Part shown: positions 42,490 to 53,118 of the stretch, in pieces
Numbering within the stretch: the first letter of the stretch is position 1
Layout of the letters: every line of letters begins with the position of its first letter
NCBI RefSeq assembly: GCF_002300555.2
Contig: NZ_NTHN02000018.1
Span: 1-64,000, forward strand
DNA: 64,000 nt
DNA from: Alloyangia mangrovi
GTDB taxonomy: Bacteria; Pseudomonadota; Alphaproteobacteria; Rhodobacterales; Rhodobacteraceae
Direction: 5' to 3'
The notes under the pieces: generated by a model
What the model saw: only the letters and a program-made list of their open reading frames with translations
What the model was told of the DNA's origin: nothing
Databases searched by the model: none
Program-made: the position numbers and the translations under genes

Positions 42490-42969
42490 CTAGCCCGCCC
42501 GGCTCGCACCAAGATCGCAGGGCGCGACGAACAGCAAGTGCTCGGCAAGCCAGAGCGCGGTGTGCCGGGTGCCCGGGGCGGGATCGCTCCCGGCCATCAC
42601 CTCGCAGAGGCAATGCGCCAGCGCCAGGCGGTCGCGGTACCCCACGGCACGGGCGAGCATGGCGGCGAAACAGGCGGTGTCCGGGGCGCAGGCGGCGACC
42701 GCCTGGCAGGACAGCCGCATCTCGGCGGCCTCGCGCTGGGTCAACTCGTGGCGCCGCGCCAGCACGGCATCCACCAGCGCCACGCCGATCAGCGGCGGTG
42801 CGCCCTGTGCCTCGGCGGCGGCGCGCAGCAGCAGAGCCCCGAGCGCCAGCGGCACGTCGCAGGGTTCCAGCGGCGTAGCCTCGGGGGCCGCCATCCAGAA
42901 TTTCAGCCCGCGCGCCATGGCTGTCTCGGCCGGAGTGCGGGCGGGCGCTGCAGGAGGGGGGGGTGCCAT
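42490..42969 (-). CDS. TerB-like family protein, copy 2 (diverged)
   Basis: 159 residues. After a proline/alanine-rich head it shows the same repeat layout as copy 1 (ALGALLLRAAAEAQGAPPLIGVALVDAVLA near 45-74, ALAHCLCEVMAGSDPAPGTRHTALWLAEHLL near 120-150). The acidic metal-type residues are largely lost (AEAQGAP for ARADETY, MAGSDPAPGT for ALADGTRDDE), so metal binding is doubtful. ATG 42969 has a GGGAG site 5 nt upstream. A TTG at 42993 is the alternative. It is probably a tandem duplicate. Confidence 0.72.
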   Translation of the reverse strand: MAPPPPAAPARTPAETAMARGLKFWMAAPEATPLEPCDVPLALGALLLRAAAEAQGAPPLIGVALVDAVLARRHELTQREAAEMRLSCQAVAACAPDTACFAAMLARAVGYRDRLALAHCLCEVMAGSDPAPGTRHTALWLAEHLLFVAPCDLGASRAG

Positions 42970-43042
42970 CTGTCTCCCGTTGGCATGTGTCAACGGGGTT
43001 ACTCTGCGTCACCTTGCGGGTCTGGGCAATGGCAGAAAGCGG

Positions 43043-43831
43043 TCAGCCGAGGGCACCGGCATCGCGCAGCCGATCGGTGAGCTCGGCACCGGCCTCGGCG
43101 AGGCCCCAGGGCGGGTTCACGATGAACATGCCCGAGCCGATCATCCGGTGCCCCTCGCGCGCCGGCGGGAAGCGGATCTCGTGGCAGAGCGCCTCGGGGA
43201 AATCCTCTGATAGCTGGGCGATCATCGGCACATGCGCGGCGGAACTGAGGATCGGGTACCAGAGCGCCAGCACGCCGACGTTCCACTTCTTGGCGATCTG
43301 GCGGAAGAGCTTGGGCAGCTCGACGTAATCCTGCTTGAGCTCGTAGGGCGGGTCGACGAGCATCACGCCGCGGCGCGGATCGGGCGGGCAGAGACTCTGC
43401 GCCAGATCGAATCCGTCCTGCCGATGGATCGAGATATTGGGGGCGCGCAGCGCCCGGGTCAGCGCCTGATGCTCCTGCGGATGGAGCTCGGCGAGATGGA
43501 TCTTGTCCTGCGGGCGCAAGAGCTTGGCGGCGATCATCGGCGAGCCCGGGTAGGCATTGGGACCGTGCTCGCGGCGCACCTCGGCCAGCGCCCGCAGGTA
43601 GGGATGCCCGTCGCGGAAGATGCCCTGGTAGGCCTCGATCCCCTGCGCCGCCTCGCCGGTCTTTACCGCTTCCGCCGAGGTCAGGTCATAGAGCCCGCGC
43701 CCGGCGTGGGTCTCGATGTAGCTGAGCGGCTTGTCCTTCTTCGTCATGTAGAAGAGCAGCTCTGCCAGCAGCGCATGCTTCTGCAGGTCGGCGAGGTTTC
43801 CGGCGTGGAAGGCGTGTTGGTAGGACAGCAT
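43043..43831 (-). CDS. rlmJ: 23S rRNA (adenine-N6)-methyltransferase RlmJ
   Basis: Methylates A2030 of 23S rRNA in E. coli. 262 residues. The N-terminus MLSYQHAFHAGNLADLQKH is diagnostic of RlmJ, the DPPY catalytic motif is at 160-163 (MLVDPPYELK), and ETHAGRGLYDL (40-50) is the SAM-binding strand. ATG 43831 is chosen because it starts the diagnostic motif. Upstream in-frame codons are not family-like. It is monocistronic. Confidence 0.94.
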   Translation of the reverse strand: MLSYQHAFHAGNLADLQKHALLAELLFYMTKKDKPLSYIETHAGRGLYDLTSAEAVKTGEAAQGIEAYQGIFRDGHPYLRALAEVRREHGPNAYPGSPMIAAKLLRPQDKIHLAELHPQEHQALTRALRAPNISIHRQDGFDLAQSLCPPDPRRGVMLVDPPYELKQDYVELPKLFRQIAKKWNVGVLALWYPILSSAAHVPMIAQLSEDFPEALCHEIRFPPAREGHRMIGSGMFIVNPPWGLAEAGAELTDRLRDAGALG

Positions 43832-44178
43832 CGCGGCCTCGGCTGATGGTCGGATCGATGGATTGGCGGGGCAGGGGCCATGCGCATGACATGCACGCGT
43901 CCCGCGCATGCCGCCGCAAATAGCGCCTGGCGGGAGTGAAGTCGAGCGCAGCCGCGGGCGCTCGCCGAATGGGCGATTGCCTCGGTCCGCAGCGCCTCTG
44001 TGGCGCGAGTGCGCCGAGAGGGGCGCGGGGGGCAGTTGAGGCTTGCCGAACGCCGGTCCATGCGCGACCATCGTCGCTATTGTTCGAAGTGATATTCCAA
44101 CCTGTTCGCGCAGGCCCAGCAAAAGCGTGGGGCGTCGTCCCGTCGCGATAGCCCGGCCTTGTGCAAAGGAGTGACATA
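43832..44178. other. 347-bp spacer between rlmJ and the acyltransferase
   Basis: A divergent intergenic region with no codon-biased frame I trust. The GC content is as high as in coding DNA, with an imperfect inverted repeat around GCCATGCGC (about 43879) and GCGCATGCC (about 43905). The last 100 nt are less GC-rich (GCTATTGTTCGAAGTGATATTCC near 44075, split) and probably hold the acyltransferase promoter. Confidence 0.5.
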
Positions 44179-45312
44179 GTGACCATTGATGATTTGATGG
44201 CAGCGGCCCGGGGCCGGCCAAGCGGCTTCGATTACATGCGCCTGACCTTGTCTGTGCTGGTTCTGATGATCCACAGCGTGCAGATTGCCTACGGGCAGAA
44301 ACCCTACATGAACGCCGTCTGGGCGCATTTCCCGATCGATGGCCTCGCGATGACCGTGCTGCCGATGTTCTTCACCCTGTCGGGGTTCCTGGTGGCGGGC
44401 AGTCTCTACCGCTGCCGCACGCTGCTGAGCTTCATGGGGTTGCGCTTCATACGCATCTACCCGGCGCTGGCCGTCGAGGTGACAATCTCGGCGGTGCTGA
44501 TCGGCGGGCTGGTCACCAACCTGAGCTGGCCCGAGTATTTCACCAGCGAGGCGTTCTTGCGCTACCTGCTCAACGTCACCGGCCACGTGAGCAATGCCTC
44601 GCTCTACCTGCCGGGCGTCTTCGAGACCAATCCCGAGCCCGGCATGGCGAACGGCCAGCTCTGGACCGTGCCCTACGAGCTGATCTGCTACATCGGTCTG
44701 GGCGTGCTTGCGCTGGCCGGGGCGCGCAAGGACCGGCGCGTGCTTCTGGCCGGGTTGCTGGTCTTCATCGCCTTTTCGGTGATCAAGATGGGGCTACGGA
44801 CGGGCTGGCATTTCGATCCGTGGGTGGGGCCAGTGACCGGAAGGGCGCTGGTGATCGCGTTCCTCTTCGGCATCTGCCTGCATGCCTATCGAGACCGGGT
44901 GCAGGTCCATGGCTACCTCGTGGCCATCGCCGCGGTGGTGGCGGTCATCGCGTTCAGCATAAGCGGGCTGGGGCAGTACATCGGCCTTGTGGCCATTGCC
45001 TATGTCACCGTGGGACTCGGGGTCCTCGACCTGCCGCGCCTCTGGGTGCTGAAGAGCGCCGACCTGAGCTACGGCATCTTCCTCTATCATTTCATCATTC
45101 AGCAGTTGATCGCGCATCTGCTGCCCGGGATGCGCGAATGGTACTGGATCACCGCCATCTCGCTGCCGGTCACCATGCTGGTCGCGCATCTGTCCTGGGT
45201 GGGGATCGAGCGACCGGCGCTGAAGCTGCGCCAGCGCGTCTTTGCGCTGGAGTGCAGGATCATGCGCAGCCTGCCGGGTATGACCGGCTGGCACGCTTCG
45301 GCTGAGCGCTGA
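44179..45312 (+). CDS. acyltransferase 3 family membrane protein (OafA/YrhL type)
   Basis: 377 residues with about ten membrane helices. The N-terminus GFDYMRLTLSVLVLMIHSVQIAY holds the conserved R/K..H pair of acyltransferase-3 domains (Arg then His in the first helix), FTLSGFLVAGSLYR is the second signature, and RFIRIYPAL the third. Such enzymes O-acetylate LPS, peptidoglycan or exopolysaccharide sugars. The target is not known. Start GTG 44179 follows AAGGAG at 44166-44171 with a 7-nt gap, better than GTG 44161. It is convergent with pyrG. Confidence 0.88.
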   Translation: MTIDDLMAAARGRPSGFDYMRLTLSVLVLMIHSVQIAYGQKPYMNAVWAHFPIDGLAMTVLPMFFTLSGFLVAGSLYRCRTLLSFMGLRFIRIYPALAVEVTISAVLIGGLVTNLSWPEYFTSEAFLRYLLNVTGHVSNASLYLPGVFETNPEPGMANGQLWTVPYELICYIGLGVLALAGARKDRRVLLAGLLVFIAFSVIKMGLRTGWHFDPWVGPVTGRALVIAFLFGICLHAYRDRVQVHGYLVAIAAVVAVIAFSISGLGQYIGLVAIAYVTVGLGVLDLPRLWVLKSADLSYGIFLYHFIIQQLIAHLLPGMREWYWITAISLPVTMLVAHLSWVGIERPALKLRQRVFALECRIMRSLPGMTGWHASAER

Positions 45313-45337
45313 GCACGCAACGACCGGCGCCTTGAAC

Positions 45338-45368
45338 GAAAACGCCCCCGCGGTGATACGCTGGGGCG
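45338..45368 (-). terminator. intrinsic terminator of pyrG
   Basis: On the minus strand CGCCCC pairs with GGGGCG over a 14-nt loop, followed by TTTTCGTT. 25 nt after the pyrG stop. Confidence 0.75.
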
Positions 45369-45392
45369 CTTCTCATGTCGTAGGGTGGAGGC

Positions 45393-47036
<1,644 letters not shown>

Positions 47037-47207
47037 TGGCAGCGCGACCCCGTGATTTGCGTCAAAAAAGGAGGACACCCACGGCCCATCGAGCCGCAGC
47101 ATCACGGGAGTCCACGTATAAAGGATTCGGGCCGCACTGTCTAGCCAACCGCAAGATGCTGTTGCGGCTGACAGGCGGCCCTCAAGCTGTTGTTAGTCGA
47201 GCAGTTC

Positions 47208-47588
47208 TTAGTCGGCGCTCGGAACCATCGGCGCATCTGCGCCTGCGTCATTTCCGCCCGACGGCGGGGGCAGGAGCCCGTCGGTGTCCAGCGGAGCCGG
47301 TGCCGAGTTGTTCGTGTCGGTTGCCGGAGCGGAGCCTGAGAGACGGTCCATGACCGACACGCCGCTGGCATCGCTCGCCGCGAGCACCGTCAGGGTGATC
47401 GAGGTGATGATGAAGCCGATGGCCAGGCCCCAGGTGATCTTGCCCAGTGCGGTGGCAGCCGCACGCTGGCTCATGGCACCGCCGCCGCCGCCCATGCCGA
47501 GACCGCCGCCTTCGGAGCGCTGGAGCAGCACGACGCCGATCAGCGCGAGCGCGAGGAGGAGGTGCACGATAAGGATCACGTTTTCCAT
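47208..47588 (-). CDS. secG: preprotein translocase subunit SecG
   Basis: 126 residues. Two membrane helices (about 3-22 and 52-73) flank the glycine-rich loop LLQRSEGGGLGMGGGGG, the hallmark of SecG, which assists SecYE during export. The C-terminal 50 residues are a proline- and alanine-rich periplasmic or cytoplasmic tail common in Rhodobacterales. ATG 47588. The 280-nt space to the divergent DMT gene (47589-47868) shows no gene. Confidence 0.93.
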   Translation of the reverse strand: MENVILIVHLLLALALIGVVLLQRSEGGGLGMGGGGGAMSQRAAATALGKITWGLAIGFIITSITLTVLAASDASGVSVMDRLSGSAPATDTNNSAPAPLDTDGLLPPPSGGNDAGADAPMVPSAD

Positions 47589-47868
47589 GGGGCGTCTCAG
47601 GCATTCCGGCTGTGTTGAACGGGCGCTATGTAGGCCAAGGAGGATGCACACGCAACCCGGCTCTTGGCCGCGGGGGCAAAGGGCTGCGGCGCTGGTGCGG
47701 CGGGGCCGCGCCTCCCGCACCGCGCTTGGGTTTCCGCGCCCGGGAAAATTCCTGCAGGCCATCGACTTCGCCACACCGCAGACCCGGCAGGGCGGCGCCG
47801 AGCGGCGCCCTCAATGCGGAGGTGAGATTGTCTTGTGACGTCGCGGGGGCGCGGCTAGGCTGCGCGGC

Positions 47869-48810
47869 ATGGCTGGTGATCGTCCCCTTCTCGGTGTGCT
47901 CTTGATGTTCGGGTTCTGTATCGTGGCGCCCATGGGCGACGCGATGGCCAAGCTGCTGGGCGACAAGGTCTCCATCGGCCAGCTGCTGCTTTTGCGCTTT
48001 GCCATCCAGGCGATTGTGCTGATTCCCCTCGTGATCGCGACGCGCGGCGTCTGGCGCCTGCGTGGCCGGATGCTGGGGCTGACGGTGCTGCGCACGCTGA
48101 TGCACATGCTGGGCATCGCCATGATGTTCGCCGCGCTGCGCTACCTGCCGCTGGCCGATGCCGTTGCCATCGCCTTTGTCATGCCCTTCTTCACGCTGCT
48201 TCTGGGGCATTACGTGCTGGGCGAAGAGGTGGGCTGGCGCCGCATGGCAGCCTGCGGGGTGGGTTTCATCGGCACGCTGCTGGTGGTGCAGCCCGCCTTC
48301 GCCGAGGTCGGCTGGCCGGCGCTGCTGCCGCTGGGCGTCGCGCTCAATTTCTCGCTCTTCATGCTGGTCACCCGCCAGATCGCCCGCGAAGTGGATGCCA
48401 TCTCGTTGCAGGCCGTCTCAGGCGTGATCGCGGTGGTGCTCATGACACCCGTGCTGCTGCTGGTGCCGGGCGGGTGGGTGCCCGGGCTCGCGCTGAGCCA
48501 GCCGAGCGCGCCGGTCTGGGGGCTGATCTTCGCGATCGGGCTTTTGGGCACGTTGGCGCATCTGCTGATGACATGGTCGCTGCGCTTCGCGCCGGGCGCC
48601 ACGTTGGCGCCGATGCAGTACCTCGAGATTCCCTTCGCCACGATCATCGGCTTCGCGGTCTTCGGAGATTTGCCGAACGGGCTGGCGACGGTCGGGATCT
48701 GCATCACCGTCGCCTCGGGGCTCTACATCCTCATGCGCGAGCGGGCCATCGCGAAGGCGCTTCGAGAAGCGCCCGTTCCAACGCAGCCAGGGCCTGCACC
48801 GGCAGAATGA
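47869..48810 (+). CDS. DMT superfamily (EamA) transporter
   Basis: 313 residues with about ten helices in two EamA repeats. LLGVLLMFGFCIVAPMGDAMAKLLGD opens the first and PLGVALNFSLFMLVTRQIA the second. FAPGATLAPMQYLEIPFATIIGFAVFGDLP is typical of the RhaT/RarD-like group that exports amino acids or S-adenosylmethionine-like compounds. The substrate is unknown. Its last 80 nt overlap the end of thiN on the other strand. Confidence 0.87.
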   Translation: MAGDRPLLGVLLMFGFCIVAPMGDAMAKLLGDKVSIGQLLLLRFAIQAIVLIPLVIATRGVWRLRGRMLGLTVLRTLMHMLGIAMMFAALRYLPLADAVAIAFVMPFFTLLLGHYVLGEEVGWRRMAACGVGFIGTLLVVQPAFAEVGWPALLPLGVALNFSLFMLVTRQIAREVDAISLQAVSGVIAVVLMTPVLLLVPGGWVPGLALSQPSAPVWGLIFAIGLLGTLAHLLMTWSLRFAPGATLAPMQYLEIPFATIIGFAVFGDLPNGLATVGICITVASGLYILMRERAIAKALREAPVPTQPGPAPAE

Positions 48811-49420
48811 TCAGCATTTTCGGTGCATCGAGGCGCAGCATGACCCGCGGCGCATCGGTCTCGTTCGAGGTCCCCGTGACGAGGTCGGGGGTGAAGCGCA
48901 GCCCGTCGATCGGCCAGCGCAGGCCCCGGCTGGTCCCGCCGACCTCGGCCATCGGGTAGAGTGAGAAGCGGCTGCCGACCGGCAGATCGAGCGCCAGCTC
49001 AGGTGGGCAAAGGGCCACGACGTCCTCGCGCCCGACCAGCAGGCAAGGGCGGTCCGGGCGCCGCGCCAGCACGGTCATCGCAGCCAACTGGTGATCGAAC
49101 CGCGCACCGAGAAACCCCGCCGCGTAGATCAGCGGCGCCTCGATGGTGCGCAGGCACTTGTCGAAATCCGTGCTGTCCTGCTCGGCGATGCGGTGGATGC
49201 GCGCCGCAGGGATCCGGGCGCGGTGCTCCGGGGTCAGGGAGTCGAGATCCCCGATCACCGCGTCGGGAACAACGCCCGCCGACAGCAGCGCCGCGGCGCC
49301 GCCATCCGCGGCCACGCGGGTCTGCGTCCGGGCGAGCAGCGGCGCGAGCAGATCGGTTGGGCAATCGCCCCCGCCCACCAACAGGACAGGAGATTGTGAT
49401 CGGATCAGTCCGGGATTCAT
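48731..49420 (-). CDS. thiN: thiamine diphosphokinase
   Basis: Transfers pyrophosphate from ATP to thiamine to give the active cofactor. 229 residues. VAADGGAAALLSAGVVPDAVIGDLDSL (split) holds the DGG and GDxDS nucleotide motifs, EQDSTDFDKCL is the D-x-T-D-x-x-K/C catalytic block, and GARFDHQLA the substrate motif (G-R-x-D-H). The C-terminal barrel (LYPMAEVGGTSRGLRWPIDG) binds thiamine. The 3' end overlaps the convergent DMT transporter gene by 80 nt. Confidence 0.93.
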   Translation of the reverse strand: MNPGLIRSQSPVLLVGGGDCPTDLLAPLLARTQTRVAADGGAAALLSAGVVPDAVIGDLDSLTPEHRARIPAARIHRIAEQDSTDFDKCLRTIEAPLIYAAGFLGARFDHQLAAMTVLARRPDRPCLLVGREDVVALCPPELALDLPVGSRFSLYPMAEVGGTSRGLRWPIDGLRFTPDLVTGTSNETDAPRVMLRLDAPKMLIILPVQALAALERALLEAPSRWPARA

Positions 49421-49559
49421 GGCTTTTTAGTGGCTTTCCTGGAAAACGACCACAATCTGGTCATGAAATGATACTGCGAAAACCTCAGATTCGGTCAGCT
49501 TTGGTCTCCTAGTGGGTGGTAAACAAACTGTTGCAGATCGAGTGAAAAGTGAGCGGAAC

Positions 49560-51878
49560 ATGGTGAGTTCGAGCAAGATCCTGACGGTGTCCTACGGCAC
49601 TTTCTCCTGCACGGCGGAAGGCTTCGAGGATCCCCTTGGCGTGGTCAAGGACACGACGCAATTCTTCCGGGGGGTGGTGCGCGAGGACCGCTTCTTCGGG
49701 GCGGAGCCGCCGCAGTTCGACCCCGAGCTTGCCGCGCAGCTCCTTCAGGCCCAGCTGGATGCCGAGGCACAGGGCGGCCGCCTCGTGCTGCGCGGCCCGC
49801 TTGCCGATGTGGCCACCCCTGTCTCGCACTCCCCAGCACCCTCCGTCGCTGCCTCGGTTGCCCAGCCCGCCGCCGAGGTGATCGGCCCGGATGCGGACCG
49901 CGGCATGGAAGCGGCGCTGGCCGAAACCGCCGCCCGCGCCGCCGCTGAGGCCGAAGCCGCCGGGCCGAGGAACTCGGCCGGAGAGCGCCGAGCCCGAGTC
50001 CGATCTTCCGGCCGTCGACAGCCTTGCCGCCGAGGCCGCCTTCTTCGCCGCCGAGGCCGGGCAGGCCGCGGGCGACGAATATGACTATGAGGAAAGCGCC
50101 TTCGACGTCGCCGCAGCACCGGCGCCGCGTGCGGTGCCGTTGGAGGAGGCTCAGGATGAAGCCGCGGACAGCGTTGCCGCCAAGCTCCGCCGCATCCGCG
50201 CGGTGGTGTCGGGCGGGGCTGCCGCCTCTGCCGTCGCCGCGCAGGACGAGTCCGATCAGGATGACTCGGCACTGGAAGGCGCGGATACGGTGGCCGCCGT
50301 CTCCGCCATGCTGGGCAGCCTCGCCTCCGACGAGCCGGCCCCCGCCGCGCCCGAAGTCGAGGCTGGTGAGGATACCCTCGCCGCGAGCCTGATCGAAGCG
50401 GTCATGACCTCCGAGGAAGAGGACGTCGTCGCCGAGGCAGCGCCCGCGCCGGCACCGCTTGCGCTGACCTCCGAGTTTGCCGCCAAGCCCGAGGCCCTCG
50501 CCGAGGCACAGCCCGCCGAGCAGCGCCGCAGCCCGCGCCGTGTGCGCGTGGTCAAGGTGACCCGCGCCGCCTTCGACGCCGCTGTCGCCTCGGGGCAGCT
50601 CGAGCAGATGGACGAGCCCAAGCCCTCGAGCAGCCTCAGCGCCGAGGACGAGGCCGAGCTGGCCCGCGAGCTGGAGGCGGTGAAGGCCGAGTTGGCCGCC
50701 GGGCTCGAGAGCGAATGGGACGAGGTCGAGGATCTCGACGCGCTCTCCGCCGCGCCCGCCGCTGAAATCCCGGCGGAAGCCGAGCAGGTGCTCGCCGATC
50801 TCGAGGCAGAGACCGCCGAGGGCGCCCCGGCCGAAACCGCCGGGGACGACGAGGACTGGGACGACGAGGTTGGGACGACGAGGCTTGGGATGACGAAGAC
50901 CTCGACGACACCTCCTGGGAGTCGGAGGAGGACGCCGAGGCGGCCGAGCTTGACGATGAGGACGAGGATGAGGTCGAGCCCGAAGTCGCGGAGTACGACG
51001 ACGAGGATGAGGACGATTACGACGCCGAGGATGCTGCCGCCTTCGCCGCCGCCTTCGACGAGGCTCCCGAGGCGCAGGGTGCCGACCAGCAGGAGGACGA
51101 CCTCGAGGATGCCATCGCCCGCATGGCCCATGAGGACGTTCGCAAGGCGGTGAAACTGTCGAGCCCGGCGCGTGTCATGCTCACCGAGCAGAGCGTCGAG
51201 GACAATGATACCTCGCGCATCCTCGACGAGACCAACACCCAGATGGAGGAGCCCGAGGGCAACCGCCGGCGCAGTGCCATCGCGCATTTGCGCGCTGCCG
51301 TGGCCGCGACCCGCGCGGATCGGCTGCTGGGTCGCAAGAAGGACGCCGAGGCGCAGACCCAGCCCTACCGCGAGGATCTCGCCGACGTGGTGCGCCCGCG
51401 CCGCCCCGCCGCCCCGGCCCGCAGCGAACGCGCCGCCGAGGCTTCGGTCGAGACCTCCATCGATCCGCGCCCGGCGCCGCTCAAGCTGGTGGCCGAGCAG
51501 CGGGTGAACCTCTCCGCCGAGGCGGCCGCCACCCCGCTGCGCCCGCGCCGCGTGACGCTGGCCGATTTCGACGCGGCGGATGCCGACGCTTCGAGCGATT
51601 TCGCCGATTACGCGGACAGCGTCGGCGCCCACGACCTGCCCGAGCTGCTCGAGGCGGCGGCGGCCTACCTGTCCTATGTCGAGGGCCGCGAGCAGTTCTC
51701 GCGCCCGCAGCTGATGACCAAGGTGCGCCAGGTCGAGGGGCAGGACTCCAGCCGCGAGGACCGGCTGCGCAGCTTCGGCCAGCTGCTGCGCGACGGCAAG
51801 ATCGAGAAGACCGGCGGTGGGCGGTTCACCGTCTCCGAGCGGATCAGCTTCAAGCCTTCGGCCCGCGCCGTCGGCTGA
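49560..51878 (+). pseudogene. long acidic hypothetical protein of roseobacters, broken by frameshifts
   Basis: A single gene of about 770 codons is spread over two frames. The first part (ATG 49560, SSSKILTVSYGTFSCTAEGF, then FGAEPPQFDPELA) is a small conserved head. The middle is alanine- and acid-rich with low complexity. The C-terminal part (MAHEDVRKAVKLSSPARVM to LPELLEAAAAYLSYVEGREQFSRPQLMTKV and KTGGGRFTVSE, split) is well ordered. The frame changes once near 49960-49980 and back near 50869, where the first of three WDDE repeats lacks one C (GGT for GGCT), so the two changes cancel. Function unknown. The head/tail layout suggests a regulator or scaffold with a disordered acidic linker. 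Whether the indels are real or sequencing errors must be checked. Confidence 0.82.
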
Positions 51879-51903
51879 GCCGGAGATCATTTCCGAGAGA
51901 TGA

Positions 51904-51930
51904 GGGCGGGGGCGCGGCTCCCGCCCTTTC
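51904..51930 (+). terminator. intrinsic terminator
   Basis: GGGCGGG (51904-51910) pairs with CCCGCCC (51920-51926), then TTTC. 25 nt after the stop of the acidic protein gene. Confidence 0.75.
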
Positions 51931-52003
51931 TCGTCACCGGGGGGCTTGGCTGCGGCGATGGCAGAGGAGGCTCCGCCCCCACGCGTCCCTGCGGGGCCGC
52001 GCT

Positions 52004-52031
52004 CCCCCGGGATATTTCTGCCTAGAAGAAA
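52004..52031 (+). repeat. dispersed 3'-end element, copy 6
   Basis: CCCCCGGGATATTT-CTG-CCTAGAAGAA. It is downstream of the acidic protein gene and beyond its terminator. The hairpin before it is degenerate here. Confidence 0.82.
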
Positions 52032-52138
52032 GGGTCTTCGCCGGTGCCGGGGGCGTAGGGGCGGGCCGCACGGTATCATGCGAGAGTTCTTTTGACCTTC
52101 GTCTTGTCGTCGCGGTGGGGCGTGTCTACATCACCCGC

Positions 52139-52936
52139 ATGCAAATCCCGATCCCCTTCGTGAAATCAAAGCCCCTCGTCTCCGTCGTGCGCCTGCAGGG
52201 CGCCATCGGCACGCAGGGGCGCGGCGCGCTGAACGACGCGGCGCTGGCGCCGGTGCTCGAACGGGCCTTTCGCCGCGGCAAGCCGAAGGCGGTGGCGCTC
52301 GAGATCAATTCGCCCGGCGGCTCGCCGGTGCAGAGCTCGCTGATCGGCGCGCGCATTCGCCGCCTGTCAGAAGAGACCAAGGTACCGGTCTTCGCCTTCG
52401 TCGAAGACGTGGCGGCTTCGGGCGGCTACTGGATCGCCTCGGCGGCGGACGAGATTTTTGCCGACGAGAGCTCGATCCTCGGCTCGATCGGGGTGATCTC
52501 GGCGGGCTTCGGCGCGCAGGTCTTCCTCAATCGGCAGGGTATCGAGCGGCGGGTGCACACCGCGGGCAAGTCCAAGAGCATGCTCGATCCATTTCGCCCC
52601 GAGACGGAAGAGGACGTGGCACGGCTCAACCGCATCCTCGGCCAGCTGCACGAGACCTTCATCGCGCAGGTCAAGGCGCGGCGTGGGGCCAAGCTGAAGA
52701 ATGACCCGGACCTCTTCACCGGAGAGATCTGGATCGGCCGCTCGGCGGTCGAGGTCGGGCTCGCCGACGGCGTGGCGCATCTCGTGCCCGGGATGAAGGC
52801 GCGCTACGGCGACAAGGTTAAATTCCGCCGTTACGGCATGAAGAAGCGGTTGATCCCGCGGCTCGGGCTGAGCCTTGCGGAGGAGGCGCTGGGGCTGATC
52901 GAGGAACGCGCGGGCTACGCGCGCTTCGGGCTCTGA
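52139..52936 (+). CDS. S49 family peptidase (SppA-like)
   Basis: 265 residues. EINSPGGSPVQSSLIGARI is the oxyanion region, DVAASGGYWIASAADEIFAD carries the nucleophile Ser94, and TAGKSKSMLDPF carries Lys146, 52 residues later as in the Ser-Lys dyad of bacterial SppA. There is no clear membrane helix, so it may be soluble or peripheral. The family cuts signal peptides and other membrane fragments. Start ATG 52139 is preferred over GTG 52115. A 59-residue zinc-ribbon gene follows 1 nt later. Confidence 0.9.
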   Translation: MQIPIPFVKSKPLVSVVRLQGAIGTQGRGALNDAALAPVLERAFRRGKPKAVALEINSPGGSPVQSSLIGARIRRLSEETKVPVFAFVEDVAASGGYWIASAADEIFADESSILGSIGVISAGFGAQVFLNRQGIERRVHTAGKSKSMLDPFRPETEEDVARLNRILGQLHETFIAQVKARRGAKLKNDPDLFTGEIWIGRSAVEVGLADGVAHLVPGMKARYGDKVKFRRYGMKKRLIPRLGLSLAEEALGLIEERAGYARFGL

Positions 52937-52937
52937 C

Positions 52938-53117
52938 ATGCTGGCGAAGGTCGTCGCCCTGTTCCTGGTGGTCATCGCGGTGCTGGGAATCTTCGGCAAG
53001 CTGCGCATGCCTGGGATCGGGCGGCTGAGCCGCCGCGAGGCGGGAAGGAAATGTCCGCGCTGCGGCCGGTACAGGATCGGCAAGGGGCCGTGCCCCTGCG
53101 GCGAACGAAAGGTCTGA
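52938..53117 (+). CDS. 59-residue membrane-anchored zinc-ribbon protein
   Basis: MLAKVVALFLVVIAVLGIFG is one membrane helix. CPRCGRYRIGKGPCPCG (about 39-55) is a compact four-cysteine zinc ribbon. It starts 1 nt after the S49 peptidase stop and ends 1 nt before the antiporter start, so it is tightly embedded in a three-gene operon. Function unknown. A role as a small partner of the peptidase at the membrane is plausible but untested. Confidence 0.75.
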   Translation: MLAKVVALFLVVIAVLGIFGKLRMPGIGRLSRREAGRKCPRCGRYRIGKGPCPCGERKV

Positions 53118-53118
53118 A

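Noticed and set aside
52086-52100. GTTC-TTTTGAC-CTTC upstream of the S49 peptidase as an SOS box
   Set aside because: The second half-site is CTTC, and the gene is not a known damage-response gene.
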